The position numbers and the translations under genes are program-made. Shown in pieces: positions 1-5,757 of a DNA stretch of 6,395 nucleotides (position 1 is the stretch's first letter; each line of letters begins with the position of its first letter). The stretch is from NCBI GenBank assembly GCA_022710255.1, contig JAKLHG010000234.1, positions 1-6,395 of the forward strand, in the 5' to 3' direction. Below the pieces are notes generated by a model. That model did no database searches, was not told the origin of the DNA, and was given only the letters and a program-made list of their open reading frames with translations. This DNA is from Candidatus Hydrogenedentota bacterium. Its GTDB lineage: Bacteria > Hydrogenedentota > Hydrogenedentia > Hydrogenedentales > CAITNO01.

Positions 1-1
1 C

Positions 2-3000
2 CTGCGCATGGCACGCCGGGCGCTTCTCTTGTGGACCCCCGTCGAAATCACCTGCAACAAGGTCGTCCACTATGAATTGCGCCAGTATCTGCCGCTACGA
101 TTATTGCCGGGATTCCGGATGGTAGCGGCCTTGTTCTGGCTCGGTCTGGCCGCCTGGTGCTTTGCCCTCCTGCGCGGCCGCTATCAGGCGCCCTATAAAG
201 GAGCGACAAGTTTCCTCGTTCTTATGCTGGTATTTCTGGCGTATTATCTCCTTTCTTTTCTGCCTTTTTTTGTGAACGGCCGCGCGCGCGTACCGGTGGT
301 TTCCCTCCTTATCCTGTTCGGCGGCTATGCCGCGCAAACCCTATTCGGACTGGTTAAATCACGGCGGTATGCGTCAGCACTGCTGCTGTTCGCCTGCGGC
401 ACGGCGCTTTTTGCCGCCTTTTCCGTCGAGATACTACCCGTGCAGGCAGACAAGGCGCGCTGGCACTATCAGCGGGCCGATTCGTGGATTCGGCGCGGCG
501 AAATTGAAAAGGCCCGCCTGGAGGCCCGTGAGGTTATCGCGAACGCAGGCGCCCCGTATATGCATCAGCGGCTGGGCCGTTATTTCGCCTCCCACGGCCT
601 GCTGGAGGAGGCCATCGCCCAGTACGAAGCGGGGATTGCTCGCGATCCCGGGTACCAGGATTTGTTCTACCTGCTCGGCACGGCCTTGAAGGAACACGGC
701 GATGCGGACGCGGCGGAGCAACGATTTCTTTCGGCATTGACACTGAATCCCCACGATGCGCGCGCCTTGAATGTCCTGGGAGAATTGTATTACAGCCAGA
801 AACGGTATGAAGAGGCCCTGGACTGCTTTGAAAGGGCGTTCAAGGTCGCGCCGGAATACGGTGATGTCATCAACAACATCAGCCTTGCCATGAAAGCCCT
901 GAAGCAGGGCGAAGAGGTCATTGAACGGTATCAGCGCCTCCTGGCGGAAAACCCTGATCAGCCTTTTGTGCACTATATCCTCGGGCGCGACCTGGCGGAA
1001 ACGGGCCGCACGGAACAGGCTCTGCACCACTTTGCGGAGGCGGTTCGCCTGGACCCGATGCTTGACGGGGCGCGTTATCTTTGGGCGCAGGAACTCAGCC
1101 GGCTGGGCCGCGTGGACGAGGCAATCGAACAGCACCGGAAAGCCCTGGCCCTGAACCCGGACCTCAAGTATACCCATGCGGCCCTGGGCCGGGAACTGTC
1201 GCGCCTGGGAAAACCGGAAGAAGCGGTGCACCATTTCCAGGAAGCCATACGGATAGACCCGAAATTTCAGGATGCGCGGTATATGTTAGGCCGGGAACTG
1301 GCCCGGCTTAACCGTATCGATGAGGCCGTTGAGCAGTACCAGGCGGCCATTGAACTGAATCCGAACGATGCCCGGGCGCACATGGAAATGGGCATGTTCT
1401 GGGCGGAACAAGGCGAACTGGAAACTGCGCTGAAACATTATGAAGAGGCCCTGCGCGTGGAACCGGGTTTCGCCTACGCCCTGGACCGGATCGGTCGGGT
1501 GCTTGCCCTGCTCAACCGCTCCGAGGAAGCCATTGCCCGATATGAACAAGCCATCCAGGCCGACCCCAAGAATCAGGACATCCATTTCCTTCTCGGTCGC
1601 GAATTGCTGGCCCAGGGCAGAAAAGAAGAAGCAGAAACGCGATTCCGCGAAGCGCTGGCACTCAATCCGGAGGATGCCCGGTGCCATAACGAACTGGGCG
1701 CCCTGCTGGAAGAGCGCGGCGAAACGGACGAGGCCATGCGCCACTATGAAGAGGCCCTGCGCGCCGCGCCGCAATTCGGTTACGTATTGTATAAAATGGG
1801 TAAATTGCTTTCCGGGCAGGGTAACTACACCGAGGCGGAGGCGCGGTTTGAAGAAGCCTTGAACCTGGACCCGGATAACCAGGACCTTTACTATCTCATA
1901 GGCCGGGAACTGGTCGCCCAGGGGCGGCAAGAGGAAGGACGGCGATACTTTGAACGGGCATTGTCCATGAATCCCGATGACGCCCGTGTGCATAATGACC
2001 TCGCCCTGATTATAGGCGCCGCAGACGCCGAGGCAGCCATCGCCCATTTTGAAAAGGCCCTCCAGATAGCGCCCAATTTCACCTTGGCCCTCAATAACTG
2101 GGGCAATTTACTGGCGGAATTGAACCGGTTGGACGAGGCGGAGCAAAAGTATAGAGAGGCGCTGCAAGTGCGCGAAGAGGACGAATACGCCTGGTATAAT
2201 CTCGCCCGGCTCGCGGAGCGAAAGGGCAACGTTGAAGAGGCCGAGCAATCCTATTTGTCTGCCATGCAAAACAGCCCGGAAAACTCGCATATCCCCAATA
2301 ACCTGGGACTGCTGTATGCGGGCCAGGGCCGCATCGAAGAGGCGCAACAGATGTATGAACGCGCCTTGTCCATTGATAACGAGAATCCCCTGCCCCTGAA
2401 TAATCTCGGGTTATTGGCGGAAAAGCAAAACCGTCTTGACGCGGCCGCCGACTATTATATCCGGGCCCTGGAACTCAAGCCGGCCTTCCTGGTGGCCTTA
2501 AATAATCTTGTTGCCCTGCTCTCACGGACGGGACGGAACGACGAGGCCCGGCACTGGTTCGAACAGGCGCTCGCCGCCGACCCGGATAATGGCGACATCC
2601 ATAACAGTTACGGCTATTATCTCTACCAGCAAGGTGACCTTGAAGAAGCCCGCCCCCAGTTTCAGAAAGCCCTGGAAGCCATCCCGGAATTTCCGCTGGC
2701 CTTGAACAACCTGGGCAACCTGGAGATGGACCTGGGCGATTTGGACGGCGCGGAAAGCCATTACAAGCAAGCCCTGGAAGTTCATGAAAAAGACCTGAAT
2801 GGTGATTTCAATCTCGGACGGCTCTATTGGAAAAAGGGAGACCGCGAAGCGGCACTGCGTCACTTTAACGCCATGGTGGAAAAACGCCCCGACAACGAAC
2901 TGCTATACAAAGCGGCCGACCTTTTAGTCGACGCCGCGGAAGCGGATGCGGCCATTCACCTGTATGAAACCGCCCTGCAATCCATGCCCGGCCTCACGGC

Positions 3001-3145
3001 GGCAAGATTCCGGCTGGCCGCGCTCCTGTTCGCCCAAAACCAGGACAAAGAAACGGCCTTGAAACACCTGGAACAGGTCAAACTGCAGGATCCCGGCTTC
3101 CCCGGGTTAACAGAACTGATGGATGACATCCGCGCGAAATTGTGA
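2..3145 (+). CDS. GT-C (GT39-like) membrane glycosyltransferase C-terminus fused to 26 TPRs, 5' partial
   Basis: The frame is open to the left edge, so the true start is upstream; the ATG at 8 is only the first Met in view. Numbering from it, hydrophobic helices lie near 36-56, 66-89, 94-116 and 121-142. The segments LLLWTPVEI (6-14), PLRLLPGF (29-36) and FFVNGRARVPVV (87-98) resemble the end of the membrane domain of GT39/ArnT/PMT-like proteins, which transfer sugars from polyprenyl-phosphate donors. From about residue 147, 26 consecutive TPR units of about 34 residues run to 1030, then a short tail. Units keep the TPR pattern (LG at 8-9, A at 20, P near 32). Basic loops after helices 1 and 3 put the TPR domain outside the cytoplasm, as in eukaryotic TMTC O-mannosyltransferases. 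Family knowledge and topology point to protein or glycan glycosylation with TPRs as substrate scaffold; this is inference because the catalytic N-terminus is absent. Alternative: a TPR scaffold protein with a degenerate membrane domain. Confidence 0.85.
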   Translation: MRMARRALLLWTPVEITCNKVVHYELRQYLPLRLLPGFRMVAALFWLGLAAWCFALLRGRYQAPYKGATSFLVLMLVFLAYYLLSFLPFFVNGRARVPVVSLLILFGGYAAQTLFGLVKSRRYASALLLFACGTALFAAFSVEILPVQADKARWHYQRADSWIRRGEIEKARLEAREVIANAGAPYMHQRLGRYFASHGLLEEAIAQYEAGIARDPGYQDLFYLLGTALKEHGDADAAEQRFLSALTLNPHDARALNVLGELYYSQKRYEEALDCFERAFKVAPEYGDVINNISLAMKALKQGEEVIERYQRLLAENPDQPFVHYILGRDLAETGRTEQALHHFAEAVRLDPMLDGARYLWAQELSRLGRVDEAIEQHRKALALNPDLKYTHAALGRELSRLGKPEEAVHHFQEAIRIDPKFQDARYMLGRELARLNRIDEAVEQYQAAIELNPNDARAHMEMGMFWAEQGELETALKHYEEALRVEPGFAYALDRIGRVLALLNRSEEAIARYEQAIQADPKNQDIHFLLGRELLAQGRKEEAETRFREALALNPEDARCHNELGALLEERGETDEAMRHYEEALRAAPQFGYVLYKMGKLLSGQGNYTEAEARFEEALNLDPDNQDLYYLIGRELVAQGRQEEGRRYFERALSMNPDDARVHNDLALIIGAADAEAAIAHFEKALQIAPNFTLALNNWGNLLAELNRLDEAEQKYREALQVREEDEYAWYNLARLAERKGNVEEAEQSYLSAMQNSPENSHIPNNLGLLYAGQGRIEEAQQMYERALSIDNENPLPLNNLGLLAEKQNRLDAAADYYIRALELKPAFLVALNNLVALLSRTGRNDEARHWFEQALAADPDNGDIHNSYGYYLYQQGDLEEARPQFQKALEAIPEFPLALNNLGNLEMDLGDLDGAESHYKQALEVHEKDLNGDFNLGRLYWKKGDREAALRHFNAMVEKRPDNELLYKAADLLVDAAEADAAIHLYETALQSMPGLTAARFRLAALLFAQNQDKETALKHLEQVKLQDPGFPGLTELMDDIRAKL
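653..2179 (+). repeat. 306-bp (three-TPR) tandem super-repeat inside the TPR gene
   Basis: Five consecutive blocks start at 653, 959, 1265, 1571 and 1877, each three TPRs long (102 residues; the last lacks one codon). In four of the five blocks the first TPR opens with a QD motif (YQDLF, FQDAR, NQDIH, NQDLY), the second with DAR (DARAL, DARAH, DARCH, DARVH) and the third with an aromatic-led start (YGDVI, FAYAL, FGYVL, FTLAL). The second block (959-1264) is divergent. DNA identity is locally high: a 19-nt stretch at 1439-1457 recurs exactly 306 bp later at 1745-1763. This indicates growth by duplication of three-repeat units. Confidence 0.75.
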
Positions 3146-3151
3146 TATACT
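3123..3151 (+). promoter_or_regulatory. Candidate sigma70-type promoter at the end of the TPR gene
   Basis: ATGACA (3123-3128) and TATACT (3146-3151) are separated by exactly 17 bp, and TG at 3143-3144 makes an extended -10. Only one base differs from the consensus -35 and one from the consensus -10. Predicted transcription starts near 3158, the first base of the hairpin at 3158-3181. It reads rightward into the 3' end of the opposite-strand phosphodiester glycosidase gene, so the product would be antisense. It overlaps coding sequence and the stop codon, so chance is possible. Confidence 0.4.
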
Positions 3152-3157
3152 AGCGCG

Positions 3158-3181
3158 CGCTCTGTCTTAAATTACAGAGCG
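3158..3181. terminator. Hairpin in the convergent gap, possible bidirectional terminator
   Basis: Arms CGCTCTGT (3158-3165) and ACAGAGCG (3174-3181) pair perfectly over 8 bp around an 8-nt A/T-rich loop. It lies 13 bp after the TPR stop and 21 bp after the stop of the opposite gene, where a shared terminator is expected. Neither side has a proper U-tract (only TAAAAA on the right), so factor-independent termination is uncertain. It could equally be a 5' stabilising hairpin of a transcript starting at 3158. Confidence 0.4.
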
Positions 3182-3202
3182 TAAAAATGCTTCTTTCTCG
3201 CA

Positions 3203-4105
3203 TTACGGTGGAGAGGCGGGTTTGCCCGCGTTCTCTTCGAGAGGAGCGGCAAAAATGGCAAGGTTATTGCCGGTTTTGCGCTCGATGCCCGGCGGGTTAA
3301 ACACAAGTCCGCCGGGCATTTCCATCGGCATCGGCGCATTGACCACGCGCGGTTTCGGGTCGGCGAATACCAGCGTGGCGGAACCGCCCCCATCCAGCGC
3401 CAGCGCGTTAACCGCGCCGTACCGTAAAAATGTTTCCGCCATTTCATGGTAGGTCATGCCGGCGCTGTGTAAGGGTTGCCGGCCATCGACAATCATGAGC
3501 AGCAGTTTGTTATCAGAAGTCACACCGAGACCCGTCCGGGGATGCCGGTCCCCTTCCTCCCGGGGCACAATCCTGCCTTCCTTGACCAGCATCACATTGC
3601 CGCTCAACACGGTATACAGTTCCGTTTCAGGTTCGGTTCTGAATTTCCCCTCTTCCCCTTCCACGCGCCGCAGAAAAGTGACCTTGTTGTCCCTGCTTAT
3701 ATTCACGGCGAACTCGGCATGACCTTTGTCCCAGGGGGACACCACCTCTCCATTGGAGACCGCCAGACCCAGTAACTCTGTGTGCGCTTCCCCGTCATTA
3801 ATAAAATAATTACCGTTGATGCCCACCTGCGCCCCCGTGCGTTTCACAAATTCCCGGGTCGTCTCACACCAGGTTTCCCGGGGCCCCTCCTCCCCATTGT
3901 CCGGGGTAGTCAAAAAACGAAGACCGGGAACGTTTAACGTTATCTCAACAATATGGATGATTTGTTTATCCGGGACGGACTCTTCCCGCTTGATATAACG
4001 CACCCCCTGAAAAACATCGACCGTGGTCTCCGTGGCCTCCGTTCCATAGAGAACCGGGCTTAAGAGAAGCAACAAAAAAACTATAGAGGAAAAACGGTTA
4101 CGCAT
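3203..4105 (-). CDS. Exported phosphodiester glycosidase family protein (NAGPA / DUF2233 domain)
   Basis: A 300-residue protein with an N-terminal signal peptide (Arg at 2 and 4, hydrophobic core about 7-20, likely cut near 21-25), so it acts outside the cytoplasmic membrane. The rest fits the phosphodiester glycosidase domain (Pfam NAGPA, PF09992), named for the mammalian enzyme that uncovers mannose-6-phosphate tags. Visible family motifs are GINGNYF (95-101), HPRTGLGV (188-195) followed by IVDGRQ (205-210), and GMTYHEMAETFLRYGA (216-231) leading to ALDGGGSATLV (236-246); the Asp and triple Gly of that last motif are hallmarks. Length is normal for a one-domain member. The bacterial substrate is unknown; cell-surface or environmental glycan phosphodiesters are plausible. 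The start is set by the signal peptide; the nearest purine-rich run (GAAAG at 4116-4112) is a weak ribosome site. The gene stands alone and converges on the TPR gene. Confidence 0.88.
   Translation of the reverse strand: MRNRFSSIVFLLLLLSPVLYGTEATETTVDVFQGVRYIKREESVPDKQIIHIVEITLNVPGLRFLTTPDNGEEGPRETWCETTREFVKRTGAQVGINGNYFINDGEAHTELLGLAVSNGEVVSPWDKGHAEFAVNISRDNKVTFLRRVEGEEGKFRTEPETELYTVLSGNVMLVKEGRIVPREEGDRHPRTGLGVTSDNKLLLMIVDGRQPLHSAGMTYHEMAETFLRYGAVNALALDGGGSATLVFADPKPRVVNAPMPMEMPGGLVFNPPGIERKTGNNLAIFAAPLEENAGKPASPP
3285..3319. repeat. 11-bp GC-rich perfect inverted repeat inside the phosphodiester glycosidase gene
   Basis: ATGCCCGGCGG (3285-3295) and CCGCCGGGCAT (3309-3319) are perfect reverse complements around a 13-nt A-rich loop. 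The element lies in frame in the 3' part of the gene and encodes a Met-Pro-Gly-Gly to Pro-Pro-Gly-Ile stretch near residues 263-274. No U-run follows on either strand. It may be a chance product of Pro/Gly codons or a secondary structure in the mRNA. Confidence 0.6.
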
Positions 4106-4180
4106 GGCTTGCTTTCAAGATAACAGCCCCTCCCCCGTTATATCAAAGTCAAGACTCGGAATATTAGTGCCTAATCGGAA

Positions 4181-4216
4181 ATTTTCTATTATAAAAGACA
4201 AGAAGCATTGTATGTT
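4181..4216 (-). promoter_or_regulatory. Possible promoter for the phosphodiester glycosidase gene
   Basis: A perfect -10 hexamer TATAAT lies on the minus strand at 4193-4188 in A/T-rich DNA about 83 bp before the start codon. The hexamer at 17-bp spacing (AACATA, 4216-4211) is a poor -35 and falls inside the REP-like arm. Transcription would start near 4181 and give a leader of about 75 nt. It is the best candidate seen upstream of this gene but is supported only by the -10. Confidence 0.3.
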
Positions 4217-4282
4217 GTTCACGCTTTAGCGTTCTCCTCAAGGCCCGAGCACGACCCGCACACTAAAGCGTGAACAACATAC
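4210..4282. repeat. REP-like inverted repeat (20-bp perfect arms, 33-nt centre)
   Basis: The left arm GTATGTTGTTCACGCTTTAG (4210-4229) is perfectly reverse-complemented at 4263-4282. The left arm together with the next three bases holds a small palindrome, ACGCTTTAGCGT (4221-4232), beside a GTATGTTG tract. That pattern, a short hairpin next to a conserved head in paired inverted copies, resembles REP/BIME elements mobilised by IS200-like RAYT transposases. No transposase is in the window, so the element would be non-autonomous. The right copy is altered just inside its arm. It lies wholly in intergenic DNA. Confidence 0.65.
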
Positions 4283-4301
4283 CCTGAAAACATTTTCCGG
4301 G

Positions 4302-4337
4302 TTGTGGGCCCAGCCCAAATTGGTATAATAATACCAA
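4302..4337 (+). promoter_or_regulatory. Extended -10 box with overlapping inverted repeat (possible promoter/operator)
   Basis: TGGTATAAT (4321-4329) is a perfect extended -10; TTGTGG (4302-4307) sits 16 bp upstream as a weak -35. The -10 is embedded in TTGGTAT-AATA-ATACCAA (4320-4337), a 7-bp inverted repeat that could be an operator or simply A/T-rich symmetry. A transcript from about 4336 would run rightward, antisense to the dehydrogenase. The only open frame near it is a 28-codon ORF from the ATG at 4350, preceded by GAGAG; there is no evidence that it is a gene. Confidence 0.3.
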
Positions 4338-4365
4338 ATCTGAGAGAACAATGCACATCACCATC

Positions 4366-4385
4366 GGGGGGTGTAATAACCCTCC
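4366..4385. other. Stem-loop downstream of the dehydrogenase gene
   Basis: GGGGGGT (4366-4372) pairs with ACCCTCC (4379-4385) over 7 bp, one of them a G-T pair, around the loop GTAATA. It lies 122 bp past the dehydrogenase stop. There is no U-tract, so a terminator role is only a possibility. Confidence 0.35.
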
Positions 4386-4397
4386 CCACGCGACTCA

Positions 4398-4431
4398 GCA
4401 CCGGCGGAAAGTACGTCGGCGGTGCCGGTGC
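4398..4431 (-). terminator. GC-rich hairpin, possible terminator of the dehydrogenase transcript
   Basis: GCACCGGC (4398-4405) and GCCGGTGC (4424-4431) are perfect 8-bp arms around an 18-nt loop, about 75 bp after the dehydrogenase stop codon. No T-run follows on the minus strand (the next bases are TGAGTCGCG), so it is not a classic intrinsic terminator. With the stem-loop at 4366-4385 it makes a structured 3' untranslated region. Confidence 0.3.
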
Positions 4432-4506
4432 CCTTAAAATGCAGTGGTACCGGTTACCGCGAATCGGGCGGCGTCGAAACGAACAGCCGCAGCCTCCGGC
4501 AACAAC

Positions 4507-5103
4507 CTACCCGGTATGGGTATGGAGGCCACACCGGATGGCAACACGGACGGAACCTCTTTGGCCGGCGAGTTCGAACGCCTGACCGATATCGGCAAGG
4601 TCAAGCACCGGGGAAACGAGGGTGTGATAGGGATATTTTTTTGCGGTGGATGCCAGGAAATCGAGCCCTTTTCCCAAGTGTTCTGGGTGATAATTGTGAA
4701 TCCCCCGCACTGTCAGGTACCGCCGCGTCAGCAGGTTGCCGTCCATGGGAAACACGCTTCCCGGCGACACCAGGCCGGCGACAAGCAGGCGGCCGCCAAT
4801 GCGCAGGGATTCGAGCGCCGCCGAAGCCGCGCGCGGATCGCCGCATACCTCGAAGGCCGCATCAACGCCGTCACCGCCGCAGGTCTGACGCGCCCAGGCC
4901 GCAACCTCGTCCGGTTCGACGCTTTGCGAAAAGACGGCATCGGCACCGAAATGCAGAATGTTTTGCGCCCGGGAGGCGTCGGCATCGGCCACCATCACGA
5001 TGCGCGCGCCCGCTTCTTTGGCCAGCGCGGCAAGGTAGGTGCCCAACAACCCGGCGCCGCAGATGAACACGCTTTCACCGGGAACCAGGCCGCCGATATG
5101 GTC
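4507..5103 (-). CDS. C-terminal fragment of the frameshifted dehydrogenase (Rossmann NAD-binding domain)
   Basis: This frame opens after a TGA at 5106-5104; the family-like sequence begins at 5094. Numbered on the repaired protein, it has the GxGxxG loop GAGLLG (196-201) and an acidic residue at the end of the second strand (D220 in VADADASR), which favours NAD over NADP. IHNYHPEHL and the closing RVAI match the C-terminal pattern of the family, after which about eight extra residues (ending HTHTG) precede the stop. An automatic caller might start it at the GTG at 5070, but no ribosome site supports separate translation. Confidence 0.6.
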   Translation of the reverse strand, partial: DHIGGLVPGESVFICGAGLLGTYLAALAKEAGARIVMVADADASRAQNILHFGADAVFSQSVEPDEVAAWARQTCGGDGVDAAFEVCGDPRAASAALESLRIGGRLLVAGLVSPGSVFPMDGNLLTRRYLTVRGIHNYHPEHLGKGLDFLASTAKKYPYHTLVSPVLDLADIGQAFELAGQRGSVRVAIRCGLHTHTG

Positions 5104-5645
5104 TCAAGCGCGCAGACGACCGTGGCCAGCGCGCAGTTGGCCGGCGCAACCACGGCGTCATCCAGATCCGGCGGGGCGGCGAAGATCCCCGTGCCCGGAA
5201 AGAGGTAGATGTATTCCGCGTAACCGCCCGTCAGTCCCGGCCATACCGTCATGGGCAGATGGCCGTATTTCTTCAAGTAAACACACTTCTGCGGCAATGC
5301 CCGGCTGCAAAACGAACAGGCGCCGCAGGATGCCATAATGGTCCAGGAAACACGGTCGCCGAGATGAAGCGGTTCGCCCGACCGATACCGGGCACCTTCC
5401 CCCAGGGCGACGACTTCGCCCACCGATTCATGGCCCAGAATACTGGGCGCAGGTTCGATACGCCGGCCCGAGGTCGTATGAAGGTCGGACCCGCAAATGG
5501 TGCTCAGGCGCACGCGGCACAGAACCGCCCCCGGCGGCAAGTCCCGGGGCACAGGGACACGAGCAAGCCGCATGGGAGTATTGGGCGCTTCGAAAACGGC
5601 GGCCAAGCATGTTTCCGGAAGCGTTGTGGAGACATTCGCGGGCAT
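4995..5645 (-). CDS. N-terminal fragment of the frameshifted dehydrogenase (GroES-like zinc domain)
   Basis: As read, this frame gives residues 1-183 of the dehydrogenase and then about 33 out-of-frame residues to a stop at 4997-4995. Likely catalytic zinc ligands are C51 (in ICGSDLHT), H72 and E73 (in LGHES), with C171 (in PANC) a plausible further ligand. The structural zinc lobe is intact: C107, C110, C113 and C121 with C-x2-C-x2-C-x7-C spacing. The fragment alone lacks the cofactor domain and should be inactive. No Shine-Dalgarno sequence precedes the ATG, which fits the leaderless promoter described separately. Confidence 0.6.
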   Translation of the reverse strand: MPANVSTTLPETCLAAVFEAPNTPMRLARVPVPRDLPPGAVLCRVRLSTICGSDLHTTSGRRIEPAPSILGHESVGEVVALGEGARYRSGEPLHLGDRVSWTIMASCGACSFCSRALPQKCVYLKKYGHLPMTVWPGLTGGYAEYIYLFPGTGIFAAPPDLDDAVVAPANCALATVVCALETISAAWFPVKACSSAAPGCWAPTLPRWPKKRARAS

Positions 5646-5651
5646 GGTCCA

Positions 5652-5680
5652 AGTATAGCGGACTTCAGCGCACGTACCAA
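5652..5680 (-). promoter_or_regulatory. Promoter of the dehydrogenase gene, predicted leaderless
   Basis: On the minus strand TTGGTA (5680-5675), a 17-bp spacer, then TATACT (5657-5652): four of six and five of six consensus bases at ideal spacing. Six bases separate the -10 from the start codon, so the predicted +1 coincides with the A of the ATG at 5645. The absence of any Shine-Dalgarno motif agrees with leaderless translation. Confidence 0.5.
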
Positions 5681-5757
5681 AATAGAGTTTCTGCGGTGAC
5701 CGACCGGGTGCCTTCCCTGAAACTCCGTGGAAGCGGGAACTGACACAAGCGAGTCCA

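Larger units (their letters stand above)
4106..4506. other. Intergenic region without a convincing gene
   Basis: This 401-bp gap separates two minus-strand genes. It contains the leader of the phosphodiester glycosidase gene, an A/T-rich block with TATAAT (4188-4193), the REP-like element, a + strand extended -10 with an inverted repeat, and two stem-loops. Open frames here are short, lack recognisable protein features and run through the repeats. GC changes abruptly: A/T-rich around 4140-4210 and GC-rich after 4380. Confidence 0.6.
4507..5645 (-). pseudogene. Zinc-dependent alcohol dehydrogenase, HpnZ-like (phosphonate-associated MDR family), frameshifted
   Basis: Two adjacent frames together encode one normal-length (about 378 residues) medium-chain dehydrogenase: the N-terminal catalytic domain from the ATG at 5645, then the NAD-binding and C-terminal part ending at the TAG at 4509-4507. 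Features such as LPQKC followed by KYGH, WPGLTGGYAE, APANCALAT and GAGLLG closely resemble the putative phosphonate-catabolism-associated dehydrogenases (TIGR03366 type). Family members oxidise alcohols with NAD; the substrate here is unknown and no phosphonate genes are nearby. The frame changes near 5096: removing one AT from the ATAT at 5099-5096 restores ETIGGLVPGESVFICGAG without loss. The rest of both halves looks well conserved, so this is either a recent mutation or a sequence error. The start at 5645 is preferred over the in-frame ATG at 5798, because the extra 51 residues look nothing like the family. Confidence 0.85.

Noticed and set aside
434..1234. A 266-codon minus-strand frame opposite the TPR region.
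   Set aside because: It mirrors the TPR periodicity on the wrong strand; the + strand frame has clear TPR signatures.
1286..2047. A 253-codon minus-strand frame opposite the TPR region.
   Set aside because: Same reason: a shadow of repetitive coding DNA with no independent protein features.
3187..3300. A 37-codon + strand frame just after the candidate promoter and hairpin.
   Set aside because: Most of it is antisense to the phosphodiester glycosidase gene and it lacks a ribosome site; its Arg/Cys-rich composition is typical of a shadow frame.
4210..4282. Reading the large inverted repeat as a CRISPR unit or an intrinsic terminator.
   Set aside because: There is a single inverted pair, not regularly spaced direct repeats, and neither side has a U-tract or an adjacent stop codon.
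4219..4401. A 60-codon minus-strand frame in the intergenic region.
   Set aside because: It runs through the REP-like repeat and other inverted repeats and resembles no protein family.
4444..5208. A 254-codon open frame on the + strand opposite the dehydrogenase.
   Set aside because: It is exactly antisense to well-recognised dehydrogenase motifs, has no domain-like features, and long antisense frames are common in GC-rich genes.
4507..5645. Programmed ribosomal frameshifting in the dehydrogenase.
   Set aside because: No slippery heptamer or downstream stem is evident at 5095-5100, and this family is not known to use frameshifting.
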